Source: Acidaminobacter sp. JC074 (GTDB taxonomy: Bacteria > Bacillota > Clostridia > Peptostreptococcales > Acidaminobacteraceae). From it: a stretch of DNA of 64,000 nt. The stretch's first letter is position 1. The number at the start of each line of letters is the position of its first letter. Below are positions 14,852-23,327 of the stretch, piece after piece. The notes under the pieces are model-generated. The model was not told the origin of the DNA, searched no databases, and was given only the letters and a program-made list of their open reading frames with translations. Location of the stretch: positions 210,788 through 274,787 of the forward strand of contig NZ_VANV01000005.1 in the NCBI RefSeq assembly GCF_022496765.1. The letters are read 5' to 3'. The position numbers and the translations under genes were made by a program.

Positions 14852-16621
14852 ATGGGTTTAACATGGAATCTTGATGGACTGTACAGTTCATTCGAAGATG
14901 AAAAATTTAAGAATGACCTTCAAACACTGATCTCTAAGGCTGAAGGCACTACTGAAACAATCACAAAGCTCTTGGCTAGTGATAAAAGTGATGTAGAAAT
15001 CATTGAAACATATCTAAAAGAAAATGAAACGATGAGAAGCTTAATTGCACCAGTTGCATCTTTTTCGAGCTTATCTTTTTCTACAGACTCAACAAATGCT
15101 TCTGCACTTAACAGTTTTCAGAAGATACAAAGTTTAAATGCCTTATTGATACCTGGGCAAGTTATGTTTGCCAAATGGCTGGTTACTAAAGATTTAGATA
15201 AGATGCTTTCTCAGTCTGACCTTATTCAAACTTATGAATTCTATCTTAAAAATATCCTTAAAAATGAAAAGTATGCATTAGATGAAAAAACTGAAAGTAT
15301 CATTGAAAGGATGAGACAAACAGGCTCAAGATCATTTGATACATTACAAAAGAAAATATCTTCTGGTATGACAGAGGAGGTTGAAATCGACGGTAAAACT
15401 GAAGTCATGCCACTCCAGGCAATCAGAAATCTAGCTTTTGAAAAAGATCCTGATAAACGTTTGGCCGGTTACCATGCAGAAATGAAAGTCTATAAAAAGA
15501 ACGAAGAAGTTTCTGCAACAGCTCTTAATGGTATCAAGGGGGAAAGTTTAACTTTAAATGAATTAAGAGGCTATGACTCTCCACTAGAAAAAACATTGAT
15601 CAACTCATATATGAATAGAGAAACACTGGATGCCATGTTGGATGCTATGAAGGATGCACTCCCTAAGTTCAGAGCTTACTATAAGAAGAAGGCGGAACTT
15701 TTAGGTCATAAAAATGGCTTACCTTTCTATGATATTTTTGCACCGATGGGATCAAGTGATATTACATTCCCATATGAAAAAGGAAAGGCACTTGTACTAG
15801 AGCAGTTCGCTACATTCTCTGAAGAACTGAGAGACTTCGCTCAAACAGCTTTTGACAATGACTGGATTGATGTGGAGCCTAGAAAAGGAAAGTCTGGTGG
15901 TGCATTCTGTGCAGGATTATTCAGTCTTAAAGAATCTAGAATTCTTTTAAACTATACTGGCAAACTTAACAATGCCATCACTTTAGCACATGAACTGGGA
16001 CACGGTTTCCATAACTACAATCTATATAATGAAGCACCACTAAACATTGGTTCTCCAATGCCACTTGCTGAAACAGCTTCAATATTCTGTGAAACCATTG
16101 TAAAAAATGCCGCACTAAAAGATGCAGACCCTGAATCTAAATTCTCTATTCTTGAAGTTGCCATTCAAGGTTACTCTCAAGTTATTGTAGATATCTATTC
16201 TAGATTCTTATTTGAGTCAAAAGTATTTGAAGCTAGAAAAGGCGGTCCTTTATCACCAGACCAAATCAAGACATTCATGTTAGAAGCTCAAGAGGAATCT
16301 TATGGTGATGGTTTAGATCCAGAGTTTAGACACCCATACATGTGGATGTGCAAGACGCATTACTATATTCCTGATCTTGATTTCTATAACTTCCCTTATG
16401 CATTTGGTCTATTATTTGCAAAGGGTATTTATGCTAAGTACAAAGAAATGGGACAGTCATTTGTACCTAAGCTTAACACTTTACTACGTTCTACTGGTAA
16501 AATGAATGTTGTAGATGTGGCTAAGCAAATGGACATTGATGTCACTGATAAATCATTCTGGCAAACTTCATTAAATGAAATCTGTGCAGAAATTGACGAG
16601 TTTATTGAATTAAGTAAATAA
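14852..16621 (+). CDS. pepF: Oligoendopeptidase F (M3 family)
   Basis: The 589-residue protein starts WNLDGLYSSFEDEKF as in PepF-type peptidases and has the zinc site HELGHGFHNY at about residue 380 (HExxH), with the downstream Glu in ETASIFCETI. It is a cytosolic metallopeptidase of family M3B that cleaves oligopeptides of medium length. Length and domain order are normal. AGGAGG precedes the ATG at 14852. It is monocistronic, with a GC-rich terminator immediately after, facing the copper operon. Confidence 0.95.
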   Translation: MGLTWNLDGLYSSFEDEKFKNDLQTLISKAEGTTETITKLLASDKSDVEIIETYLKENETMRSLIAPVASFSSLSFSTDSTNASALNSFQKIQSLNALLIPGQVMFAKWLVTKDLDKMLSQSDLIQTYEFYLKNILKNEKYALDEKTESIIERMRQTGSRSFDTLQKKISSGMTEEVEIDGKTEVMPLQAIRNLAFEKDPDKRLAGYHAEMKVYKKNEEVSATALNGIKGESLTLNELRGYDSPLEKTLINSYMNRETLDAMLDAMKDALPKFRAYYKKKAELLGHKNGLPFYDIFAPMGSSDITFPYEKGKALVLEQFATFSEELRDFAQTAFDNDWIDVEPRKGKSGGAFCAGLFSLKESRILLNYTGKLNNAITLAHELGHGFHNYNLYNEAPLNIGSPMPLAETASIFCETIVKNAALKDADPESKFSILEVAIQGYSQVIVDIYSRFLFESKVFEARKGGPLSPDQIKTFMLEAQEESYGDGLDPEFRHPYMWMCKTHYYIPDLDFYNFPYAFGLLFAKGIYAKYKEMGQSFVPKLNTLLRSTGKMNVVDVAKQMDIDVTDKSFWQTSLNEICAEIDEFIELSK

Positions 16622-16625
16622 GTAA

Positions 16626-16650
16626 AAGGCGGGAAATCCCGCCTTATTTT
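16626..16650 (+). terminator. Terminator of pepF, convergent with copZ
   Basis: Arms GGCGGG/CCCGCC around AAAT, flanked by A and T runs, so it can function in both directions; the T run TTATTTT overlaps the end of copZ. Confidence 0.9.
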
Positions 16651-16847
16651 ATGTCTATAACATCATAACCGATGTCTTCTACAGCTTCTTTTAAGAGCTC
16701 ATTAGAAACTTCAGTTTCTACTACTGCATGTTTTTTCTCAACACTTGTTTCTAAAACTTCTACACCCTCAAGTGCATTTAGGGCTGTAGTCACTCTTCCT
16801 GTGCAGTGACCACACATCATTCCTTCAATTAACATTGTTTTCTTCAT
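16644..16847 (-). CDS. copZ: Copper chaperone CopZ-like HMA protein
   Basis: A 67-residue single heavy-metal-associated domain with the metal site GMMCGHC (CxxC at residues 12-15) and the HMA ending EAVEDIGYDVIDI. It would bind Cu(I) in the cytosol and hand it to CopA. It lies ten bases after copA in the same operon, with AGGAGG before the ATG at 16847. Unlike the second HMA domain of CopA, its CxxC is coded by ordinary cysteine codons. Confidence 0.92.
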   Translation of the reverse strand: MKKTMLIEGMMCGHCTGRVTTALNALEGVEVLETSVEKKHAVVETEVSNELLKEAVEDIGYDVIDIK

Positions 16848-16856
16848 ATATTCCTC

Positions 16857-19280
16857 CTATATTTTCATACTTCTTAAGCGAAGTGCATTAGAAACAACCG
16901 ATACAGAACTTAAAGACATTGCTGCAGCTGCAATCATTGGGTTTAAAAGCGGACCACCAAATAAATAGAGTAGGCCAGCGGCAACTGGAATACCAATAAC
17001 ATTGTAGAAAAATGCCCAGAACAAGTTTTGCTTGATATTTCTAATGGTCATCCGACTCAACTTAATAGCCGTTACAACATCATTAAGATTGTTTTTTATA
17101 AGTACAACATCCGCAGCTTCTATAGCCACATCTGTACCAGATCCAATAGCTATACCCACATCCGCTTGTACAAGTGCCGGCGCATCGTTGATACCGTCTC
17201 CCACCATGGCAGTTACACTGTTTTCTTGGAATGACTTAACCGCTTCAGATTTATCCTCTGGTAAAACTTCTGCTTTGACTTCATCAATACCAACTTCCTT
17301 GGCAATGGCATTGGCAGTTGTCTGATGATCACCAGTAATCATGGCAACCTTTATGCCCATTTCTTTTAAAGCCTTAATGGCATCTTTAGAAGTGTCTTTT
17401 AATGTATCACCTACAGCTATAAAACCTGCAAACTCATTATCAATTGCAACAAAGATTGGTGTTTTACCTTGAGAGGCAATTCTCTCCCATTCATGGTCTA
17501 CTTGGTACATTATACCCAGTTTCCTCATCAATCTCTCATTACCAATATCAAGTTTCTTAGAATCAAGTGTTGCCTCTAAACCATAGCCTGGTAAAGCCTT
17601 AAAACCTTTAACATCTGATAGGCTAATATTCATTTCCTTAGCATATTCTACAATTGCTCTTGCAATCGGATGTTCAGAACCTTGTTCAGCAGATGCAACA
17701 TAATAGAGCAGTTCTTTTTCACTGATGGTAGATACAAGATCCGTTACCGTCATTTTACCTTCTGTTATGGTACCTGTTTTGTCTAATACCACTGTTTCAA
17801 TCTTATGTGCTTGTTCAAGCGCCTCACCTGATTTAATCAGAACACCATATTCAGCCGATCTACCAGTACCAACCATAATGGCTGTAGGTGTGGCAAGTCC
17901 AAGTGCACATGGACATGCTATAACAAGAATGGCTATAAATATCCTAAGTGAAAATTCTAAATCAGAAGTACCAATAAACCAAGCAGCAAAGGAAACAAGT
18001 GCTATGGCAATTACCACTGGTACAAAGTAACCAGAAATTATGTCAGCAAGTCTAGCAATTGGTGCTTTCTTTCCTTGAGCATCCTCTACCAGATGAATGA
18101 TATTTGAAAGAACAGTCTTGTCATGTGAAGCTGTAACTTTAACTTTCATGTTGCCATGTTTGTTCATACTAGCAGCAACTACTTTTGAACCAACATTTTT
18201 ATCGATTGGTAGTGACTCACCTGTCAACATGGATTCGTCCACACTCGACTCACCCTCAATAACCTCACCATCAACTGGTATAGAATCACCTGGTTTAACA
18301 AATACAATATCACCGACTTCAATTTCCTCTATGGCCATTTCTACAAACTCATTGTCCTGTAAAACCATGGCTCTTTTAGGTTGAAGCTTAATCAATTTTT
18401 CAATAGCTGCTGTTGTTTTACCCTTAGATCTGTGTTCTAAAGTTTTACCTAACTTGATTAATGTAATAATAGTCGCAGCACTTTCATAATATAGACTGTG
18501 CATAAAGTGACGATCACCCATGATGATCATTATCGTTGCATATAAAGAATAGATAACAGCTGCTGATGTACCTATGGCTATTAAGGAATCCATATTAGGC
18601 AATCTCTTTACTAGAGCTTTGAAACCTTTTGTGTAGAAATGCTTACCGACATACATAACCGGTAATGTTAAAAGAAGCTGTAATACTGCAAACAAACTTA
18701 GATTATGGTCCGGCGATATAATTTTTGGAAGGGGCATACCTATCATAGGACCCATTGCAACAATCAGTAAAGGAATGGTAAAACCTGCTGCGATTTTCAT
18801 CTCATTCCACAGACGCTTTTCTTCGTCCTTGCCTTTATTAACTGAAAGTGTCTTTTCAATATCCAGTGGCGTATAACCAGCATTTGTTACGATGCGTTTC
18901 ATTTCTGAAATCCTGATTTTACTTGGATTGTAAACAATGGTGGCCTTATTTGTAGCTATATTTACATCTGCAGACACAACACCTTCAGCCTTGTTTAAAA
19001 CTCGACTAACTGTCGAAGAACAAGCTGCTCACGTCATGCCATCTATGGGCATAACAACGGTTTTGTTTTCAACAATATCTACTGGCTCAAAACCAGCTTT
19101 TACGATGGTTGTTTTAATGTCATCGAGACTGATGGCTCCTTCATCAAAAGTTACATTTAATTTTTTGGTAGTTAAATTAACGCTTGCCTCTTTCACTGCA
19201 TCTTTTTTATTGAGTATACGCTCTATAGATGATGAACATGCTGCACAAGACATGCCTTCAACAATCAACTCCTTATGCAT
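16857..19280 (-). CDS. copA: Copper-exporting P1B-type ATPase CopA with in-frame UGA, putative selenoprotein
   Basis: Read through a single in-frame TGA (19029-19031), this is a full-length 807-residue CopA: HMA domain 1 (GMSCAAC, residues 9-15), HMA domain 2 (about 76-145), about eight membrane helices, the copper-type CPC motif ([12 protein letters not shown]), phosphorylation motif DKTGT, HP motif ([13 protein letters not shown]), TGDHQTTA and [10 protein letters not shown]. It pumps Cu(I) out of the cytosol using ATP. The TGA is codon 84, exactly where GMTCAAC needs its first cysteine, so the site reads GMT-U-AAC. No other lesion is visible. Start 19280 has AAGGAGG upstream and overlaps the regulator stop. 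Alternatives are a stop-truncated gene or a sequencing error. Confidence 0.85.
18990..19031 (-). promoter_or_regulatory. Putative bacterial SECIS stem-loop directly after the copA UGA
   Basis: After TGA and GCAG the minus strand folds as a two-part stem: CTTGTT (19019-19024) with AACAAG (18990-18995), a small internal loop, then TTCGAC (19012-19017) with GTCGAG (19001-19006) closing a 5-base loop AGTTA. The loop starts 18 bases after the UGA and has a G in its first two positions followed by U, the geometry described for bacterial SECIS elements bound by SelB. The fold is visible by eye; its function is inferred. Confidence 0.6.
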
Positions 19281-19764
19281 GAGAACCTCCTTCAAATGGT
19301 CTTAAAAGACCGGTCGCTTTTTCAATAAAGCTTGCATTTCCCCATAAGACAAATCTTGCACGATTAAGTGCTTGGTCATATACATAGTTATACCTTGCCT
19401 GACCACCATTTACACCATCTTCTGTGACAACTCTTGAAAGTATCTCTGACAGCTTGGTGATTTCTTCTACCGTGTCAGAATAATAATCTATAATGGTACA
19501 TAACTGCAACTTGTCTTCAGAAGAAAAATAATCTGTATCCATAAAAACGCAAAAATCATCTTGAGATACTTCCGAATGACAACTGTTGTTACATACATGC
19601 TCACTTGATGTAGACCTCACATAGTCATCTAATTGGTCTTGATTAATCCGCCACTGGCCGCCTATCTTAGAAGCACCAATTTTTCCAGCATATATATAAC
19701 GTCTTATTGTTTTTACTGAAACCTCTAGAACTTCAGCAACCTCATCTACTGTATAAATTTTCAT
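19273..19764 (-). CDS. Excisionase/MerR-like HTH regulator of the copper operon with cysteine-rich segment
   Basis: The 163-residue protein begins with a MerR/excisionase-type helix-turn-helix (YTVDEVAEVLEVSVKTIRRYI, then GGQWRINQDQLDDYV, residues 1-50). Next comes a segment with HVCNNSCHS and a third Cys (about 56-75), a plausible metal site, then an unrecognised helical domain to the end. It is neither CsoR, CopY nor a normal CueR. AGGAGG before 19764 decides the start. It overlaps copA by eight bases and a 34-bp palindrome lies just upstream, so it is probably an autoregulated copper-responsive repressor or activator; the metal specificity is inferred from context. Confidence 0.75.
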   Translation of the reverse strand: MKIYTVDEVAEVLEVSVKTIRRYIYAGKIGASKIGGQWRINQDQLDDYVRSTSSEHVCNNSCHSEVSQDDFCVFMDTDYFSSEDKLQLCTIIDYYSDTVEEITKLSEILSRVVTEDGVNGGQARYNYVYDQALNRARFVLWGNASFIEKATGLLRPFEGGSHA

Positions 19765-19775
19765 TTTACCTCCTT

Positions 19776-19809
19776 GTACAATATTGGACATTAGTGGACA
19801 ATGTTGTAC
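19776..19809. promoter_or_regulatory. Palindromic operator candidate upstream of the copper operon
   Basis: Two 15-base arms starting GTACAATATTGGACA on one side and ending GTTGTAC on the other match at 12 of 15 positions around TTAG. The site lies between the predicted transcription start (about 19812) and the ribosome binding site (19769), where a bound repressor would block elongation. It is the only strong dyad before the operon. Confidence 0.6.
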
Positions 19810-19818
19810 TTCGACTTC

Positions 19819-19848
19819 ATTGTACACCCCATTAGTGCACTTTGTCAA
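19819..19848 (-). promoter_or_regulatory. Promoter of the copper operon
   Basis: On the minus strand TTGACA (19843-19848) and TACAAT (19819-19824) with 18-base spacing resemble a sigma-A promoter. Confidence 0.75.
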
Positions 19849-19879
19849 CAAAAAAATAAAAAACTCTCTTTCGAGAGTT
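19849..19879 (-). terminator. Terminator of the btuFCD operon
   Basis: Arms AACTCTC/GAGAGTT (19862-19879) with a T-rich tract on the minus strand (19849-19861), overlapping the stop of the ATPase gene. Confidence 0.9.
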
Positions 19880-20648
19880 AGAAGATCACCATTGGATGCT
19901 TGGTTACTGGATGATCCATGATGTTAACATCTATGTTATAAACCGATTTTATATGGTCTTTTGTAACAACATCTTTAGGCTGTCCATGTTTAAAGACGCG
20001 TCCTTCTGAAAGCAAAACAACATGATCACAGTATTTTAAAGCATAATTTAAATCATGCAAAATGGTAATGATGGTCATATTTCTTTTATTGGATAGTTCT
20101 TTTATGAGTGACATCACCTGTAGTTGGTGATGGATGTCCAAGTAGGTAACAGGTTCATCTAATATAAGAATCTCGGGTTCCTGAGCTAGAGCCCTAGCAA
20201 TAATAACCCTCTGTCTTTCACCACCACTTAATTGGTGTATCATACGATCTTTGTACTGCCAAGTATCGGTTTCTTTCATCACTTCTTCTACTAAGTTCAA
20301 ATCATAGTCAGATTCTCTTTGAAATCTCTTTAAATGAGGTGTTCGACCTAACATGACCACTTCATAAACACTTAAGTCGTAATTGATCTGACTGGCCTGT
20401 GGCACCATAGCCATCACCTTAGCCAAATCACTTATCCTAATGGTATTTATATCTTGATCATTTACGTATACAGTAGAAGCATCAGGCTTTAAGAGCTTGC
20501 TCATCAATTTTGCAAATGTTGTTTTGCCTGAACCATTTGGTCCAATGATACCCGTAAACTTACCTCTCTCCATCTCCAATGTGATGTCATGAAGAATCTG
20601 CTTTTGGTCATATGAAAAATTTACTTGATTAACATGTATTCTACTCAT
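19878..20648 (-). CDS. btuD: Cobalamin ABC transporter ATP-binding protein
   Basis: The 256-residue ATPase has Walker A GPNGSGKTT, signature LSGGERQRVIIARAL, Walker B EILILDEP and the switch His in ITILHDLNYA. It belongs to the FecE/BtuD family that powers siderophore and vitamin B12 import. ATG at 20648 is preferred because GGGGG lies upstream and the protein then starts at the normal domain boundary; an in-frame ATG further upstream lies inside the permease gene. It lies one base after the permease stop. The cobalamin riboswitch upstream of the operon identifies the substrate as B12 or a corrinoid precursor. Confidence 0.92.
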   Translation of the reverse strand: MSRIHVNQVNFSYDQKQILHDITLEMERGKFTGIIGPNGSGKTTFAKLMSKLLKPDASTVYVNDQDINTIRISDLAKVMAMVPQASQINYDLSVYEVVMLGRTPHLKRFQRESDYDLNLVEEVMKETDTWQYKDRMIHQLSGGERQRVIIARALAQEPEILILDEPVTYLDIHHQLQVMSLIKELSNKRNMTIITILHDLNYALKYCDHVVLLSEGRVFKHGQPKDVVTKDHIKSVYNIDVNIMDHPVTKHPMVIF

Positions 20649-20649
20649 A

Positions 20650-21702
20650 TTACCCCCTGCTGATGTTGGTATTTCTGTACAATAAGAATATAAAGTATGG
20701 TGCACCAACAACTGCTGTAATAACACCTATTGGCAACTGACCTGGTGCAATGATAGTTCTTGCAATTGTATCAGATACAATCAAGAAAATAGCACCAAAT
20801 AAAAGTGAAGCTGGTGTTAAATACTTGTGATTAGGTCCAACAACTAAACGCATGGCATGCGGTATAATCAAACCTACAAATCCGATAATACCACTGATTG
20901 AAACCGAAAAAGCTGTAGCAACTGATGCTGCCACCAATAGTATCTTTCGAAGAATCACAACATCTATTCCCATAGACGTCGCGCTCTCTTCACCTAAAAG
21001 CATAACATTGAGGTCTCTTGAGAAAAATAAAAATATCAACAATGAGATTAAAATAGGTATATAAACCACATCAATGTGACTCATCTTTATTGAAGATAAA
21101 GACCCCATTGTCCAAAATATGATTCTCTCCACCTGGTCTCTATTTAAAGATATCATAAGTGAAACAAGTGCCTGTAATAAAGAACTTACCGCAATACCTG
21201 ATAACAACAAGGTCGTTATAGATGTCTTCATGCCAACTCTTGCAATATTGTAAACCAATACCATGGTTAAAATAGCACCAATAAAAGCACCAATGGATAC
21301 CGATGTTAAACCAAAAATAGTAAATGATAGTCCTGTCACGATTGTGACAGTTGCACCTAAAGCAGCTCCAGAGGAAATACCAAGTATATAAGGTTCAGCA
21401 AGTGGATTTCTAAGTACACCTTGGAAAACAACACCTGAGCCCGCTAAGGCCATACCAATCAAGGTAGCACCTAGGATTCTTGGAATTCTTACAATATAAA
21501 TGATGTTTTGAACTTTTATATCTATGTCCTCAATACTGATGAATTGATTAATCAGTGGAATTTTATTTAAAATCAACCTTAAAGACTGTGATAAGGGAAT
21601 CGGCTCCGACCCAATCACACAAGCAACAACAATTGTAAAAAACAGTGCCACAATCATCATGAGTATCAGTAGATAATTCTTTCTATTTCTTTGCATGTTC
21701 AT
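20650..21702 (-). CDS. btuC: Cobalamin ABC transporter permease (FecCD family)
   Basis: The 350-residue protein has about ten membrane helices and the FecCD signatures: RIPRILGATLIGMALAGSGVVFQG, NPLAEPYILGISSGAALGA, GFVGLIIPHAMRLVVGPNH and GQLPIGVITAVVGAPYFIFLL. It forms the dimeric membrane channel of the importer. It lies 82 bases after btuF, with a strong hairpin between, and just before btuD. Riboswitch control marks the operon as B12-related rather than for siderophores. Confidence 0.93.
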   Translation of the reverse strand: MNMQRNRKNYLLILMMIVALFFTIVVACVIGSEPIPLSQSLRLILNKIPLINQFISIEDIDIKVQNIIYIVRIPRILGATLIGMALAGSGVVFQGVLRNPLAEPYILGISSGAALGATVTIVTGLSFTIFGLTSVSIGAFIGAILTMVLVYNIARVGMKTSITTLLLSGIAVSSLLQALVSLMISLNRDQVERIIFWTMGSLSSIKMSHIDVVYIPILISLLIFLFFSRDLNVMLLGEESATSMGIDVVILRKILLVAASVATAFSVSISGIIGFVGLIIPHAMRLVVGPNHKYLTPASLLFGAIFLIVSDTIARTIIAPGQLPIGVITAVVGAPYFIFLLYRNTNISRG

Positions 21703-21754
21703 CTTCTTTCAAATATTTCTAAAAATAGGAAATTTTATTAAACTCTTAAATGCG

Positions 21755-21779
21755 AATGACTAGGCTAAGCCTAGTCATT
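21755..21779. other. Intercistronic hairpin between btuF and btuC
   Basis: Perfect 12-base arms beginning AATGACTAGGCT lie between the two genes. On the transcribed minus strand no T run follows, so it is more likely an mRNA-stabilising or partial attenuating structure that keeps btuF expression above btuC. Such hairpins are common after binding-protein genes of ABC operons. Confidence 0.6.
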
Positions 21780-21784
21780 ATTTT

Positions 21785-22780
21785 TTATTGAAATAATTCT
21801 GGATGTAACAACTCAGCAATTGCCTTTAAACCTTCTGCAAGTCTAGGTCCCTGTCTTGATAATAAATCTTGATTAATTTCAACTAATTTACCATCTTTAA
21901 CAGCTGTTAACTCCATATAACCTTCTGTTTCAGATAAAATTGTCTTTGTATCTCCTACTTGAGAACAAATTACATATTCAGGATCAGCAAGAATAATTGA
22001 TTCTAAGTTGTAAGACCAACCTTCACCGTCTGCAGCGATATTTGTACCGCCAGCCATTTCTAACATTTCATGAATGAAAGTATCGCCAGTAGCAGTATAG
22101 TCACCCCACTCACCAAAACCAACTACATAGTATACCGTCTTTTTCTCAACATCTTTAACAGCCTCTAAGACAGCTGCTACATCAGCCTTCATTGTATCAA
22201 CTAAAGCTGTAGCATTTTCTTCAACGTTAAAAATCATACCTGCTTGGTCAATGATCTCATAAGCGCCATCGAAGTTTTCTTGTGCAAATAAGATTGCCAC
22301 TGTTAATCCAGCTTCATCCAATTTGGCTAATACTTCTTCACTAGCATGTGTAGACATTAAAACTAAGTCTGGATTTAAGGCTATAATTGCTTCTAAGTTT
22401 GGCTCTCTTAATGATCCAATTGAATCAACTTCTAAAGCTGCTTCAGGAAAGTTACAGTAGTCTGTTCTACCAACTAAACGATCACCTAAACCTAAAGCAT
22501 AAACCAATTCTGTCATACTTGGTGCTAAAGAAACTACTGTCATAGGTTCTGACTCAATCGTTACTTCTCTACCCATACCATCTGTAAGAGATACAGGATA
22601 GTAAGATTCAACAACGTCTTCTACTTCTTCAGTTGCTTCTTCTGTTTCAGCTACCTCTTCAGTTGTTTCTGCAACTTCTGTGTTTTCTACTGTATTTGTT
22701 TCATTTGCCTCATTGGCACCACAACCAACAAATGCAAATACCATCATCATTACTAATAGTAAACTGATTAACTTCTTCAT
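21785..22780 (-). CDS. btuF: Cobalamin-binding lipoprotein of ABC transporter
   Basis: The 331-residue protein begins with a lipoprotein signal (MKKLISLLL...FVGCGANE, lipid-modified Cys near residue 20), a Glu/Thr-rich acidic linker (about 22-58), and a type III binding fold with VVSLAPSMTELVYALGLGDRLVGRTDYCNFP and SIGSLREPNLEAIIALNPDLVL, as in BtuF. It captures the corrinoid outside the membrane. GGAGG before 22780 fixes the start; an upstream in-frame ATG at 22819 lies in the riboswitch terminator region. First gene of the operon. Confidence 0.93.
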   Translation of the reverse strand: MKKLISLLLVMMMVFAFVGCGANEANETNTVENTEVAETTEEVAETEEATEEVEDVVESYYPVSLTDGMGREVTIESEPMTVVSLAPSMTELVYALGLGDRLVGRTDYCNFPEAALEVDSIGSLREPNLEAIIALNPDLVLMSTHASEEVLAKLDEAGLTVAILFAQENFDGAYEIIDQAGMIFNVEENATALVDTMKADVAAVLEAVKDVEKKTVYYVVGFGEWGDYTATGDTFIHEMLEMAGGTNIAADGEGWSYNLESIILADPEYVICSQVGDTKTILSETEGYMELTAVKDGKLVEINQDLLSRQGPRLAEGLKAIAELLHPELFQ

Positions 22781-22802
22781 TTTTCCTCCTATTTGCGTTG
22801 GA

Positions 22803-22829
22803 ATAAAAAAAGCTGACAAAAATCAGCTT
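22803..22829 (-). terminator. Expression-platform terminator of the cobalamin riboswitch
   Basis: Arms AAGCTGA/TCAGCTT (22810-22829) with a T run of seven on the minus strand. The upstream sequence AAATCAGCTT near 22855-22866 can pair with the first arm, giving a competing antiterminator, so B12 binding would turn the operon off by premature termination. Confidence 0.85.
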
Positions 22830-22870
22830 GGTTATTTCATACCAATCGCGACTTCCCTCCGAAGCTGATT

Positions 22871-23025
22871 TGTTTGATTAAGGCAGGTTTCCTGGCTTTT
22901 AGTTCATCTAAACATCACCCTTCCCAGATAAAATCCAGTGGTTATGTGTGTTTATCACTAATTACAGTAGCGGGGGCTGCTGAGGCTCGTCCTCATTCCC
23001 TATTATCCTTACGGCACCTTAAACA
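22871..23025 (-). promoter_or_regulatory. Cobalamin riboswitch
   Basis: On the minus strand the element begins AAGGTGCCGTAAGG, contains GGAATGAGGACG, GCAGCCCCCGCTACTGT, AACCACTGG, GGGAAGG and the B12 box AAGCCAGGAAACCTGCC, in the order of the AdoCbl aptamer. The P1 ends (TGTTTAAGG and CCTTAATCAAACA) can pair. It controls btuFCD. Confidence 0.95.
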
Positions 23026-23046
23026 TTCTATTTAATTAACAAGTGA

Positions 23047-23075
23047 ATTATATCACAGTAGATTGTTTCTTACAA
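23047..23075 (-). promoter_or_regulatory. Promoter of the cobalamin riboswitch-btuFCD transcript
   Basis: On the minus strand TTGTAA (23070-23075) and TATAAT (23047-23052) are 17 bases apart. A perfect DnaA box lies 18 bases upstream of it. Confidence 0.75.
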
Positions 23076-23092
23076 CACATGGTTTTTAAAAG

Positions 23093-23280
23093 TTATCCAC
23101 ATATTCACTTCAAAAACAGCTTAATAATGTATACAATACACAAAATATATGACTTATTCACTACTTATACACAATATGTACAGGTTTACTAACAATTTTT
23201 GTTGATAACTTCAACATTTCTAATCGAACACTTGTTTTATTATCCACATTATACACAGACTTATACACAGGTTATCCATA
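23093..23280. promoter_or_regulatory. DnaA-box cluster
   Basis: Perfect TTATCCACA boxes occur at 23093-23101 and 23240-23248. Near-matches are TTATTCACT at 23154, TTATACACA at 23165, 23249 and 23261, TTATCCATA at 23272, and TTATCAACA on the minus strand at 23210-23218. Four boxes fall within 41 bases (23240-23280), all in one orientation. The region is A/T-rich and non-coding, filling the ~300-base gap between the btu promoter and the thioredoxin-like gene. DnaA or a protein with the same specificity probably binds here; whether it controls replication, transcription or only titrates DnaA is not shown. Confidence 0.65.
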
Positions 23281-23327
23281 TTTAAGTTCCTTAACATCCA
23301 TGTTATAATGAAAAAAAGGAGAATTTT

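Noticed and set aside
17032..18384. Plus-strand open frames within copA (for example 17032-17325 and 18097-18384)
   Set aside because: They are antisense shadows of the copA coding frame, without ribosome binding sites and with unnatural composition.
16857..19280. copA as a decayed pseudogene
   Set aside because: Only one stop is present, placed exactly at a Cys codon; all ATPase motifs and the reading frame are intact on both sides, and a SECIS-like stem-loop follows. A sequencing error remains possible but decay does not fit.
23093..23280. DnaA-box cluster as the chromosomal origin oriC
   Set aside because: No dnaA, dnaN, rpmH or gidA-type neighbours and no clear unwinding element were seen. 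It is more conservatively a DnaA-binding regulatory region.
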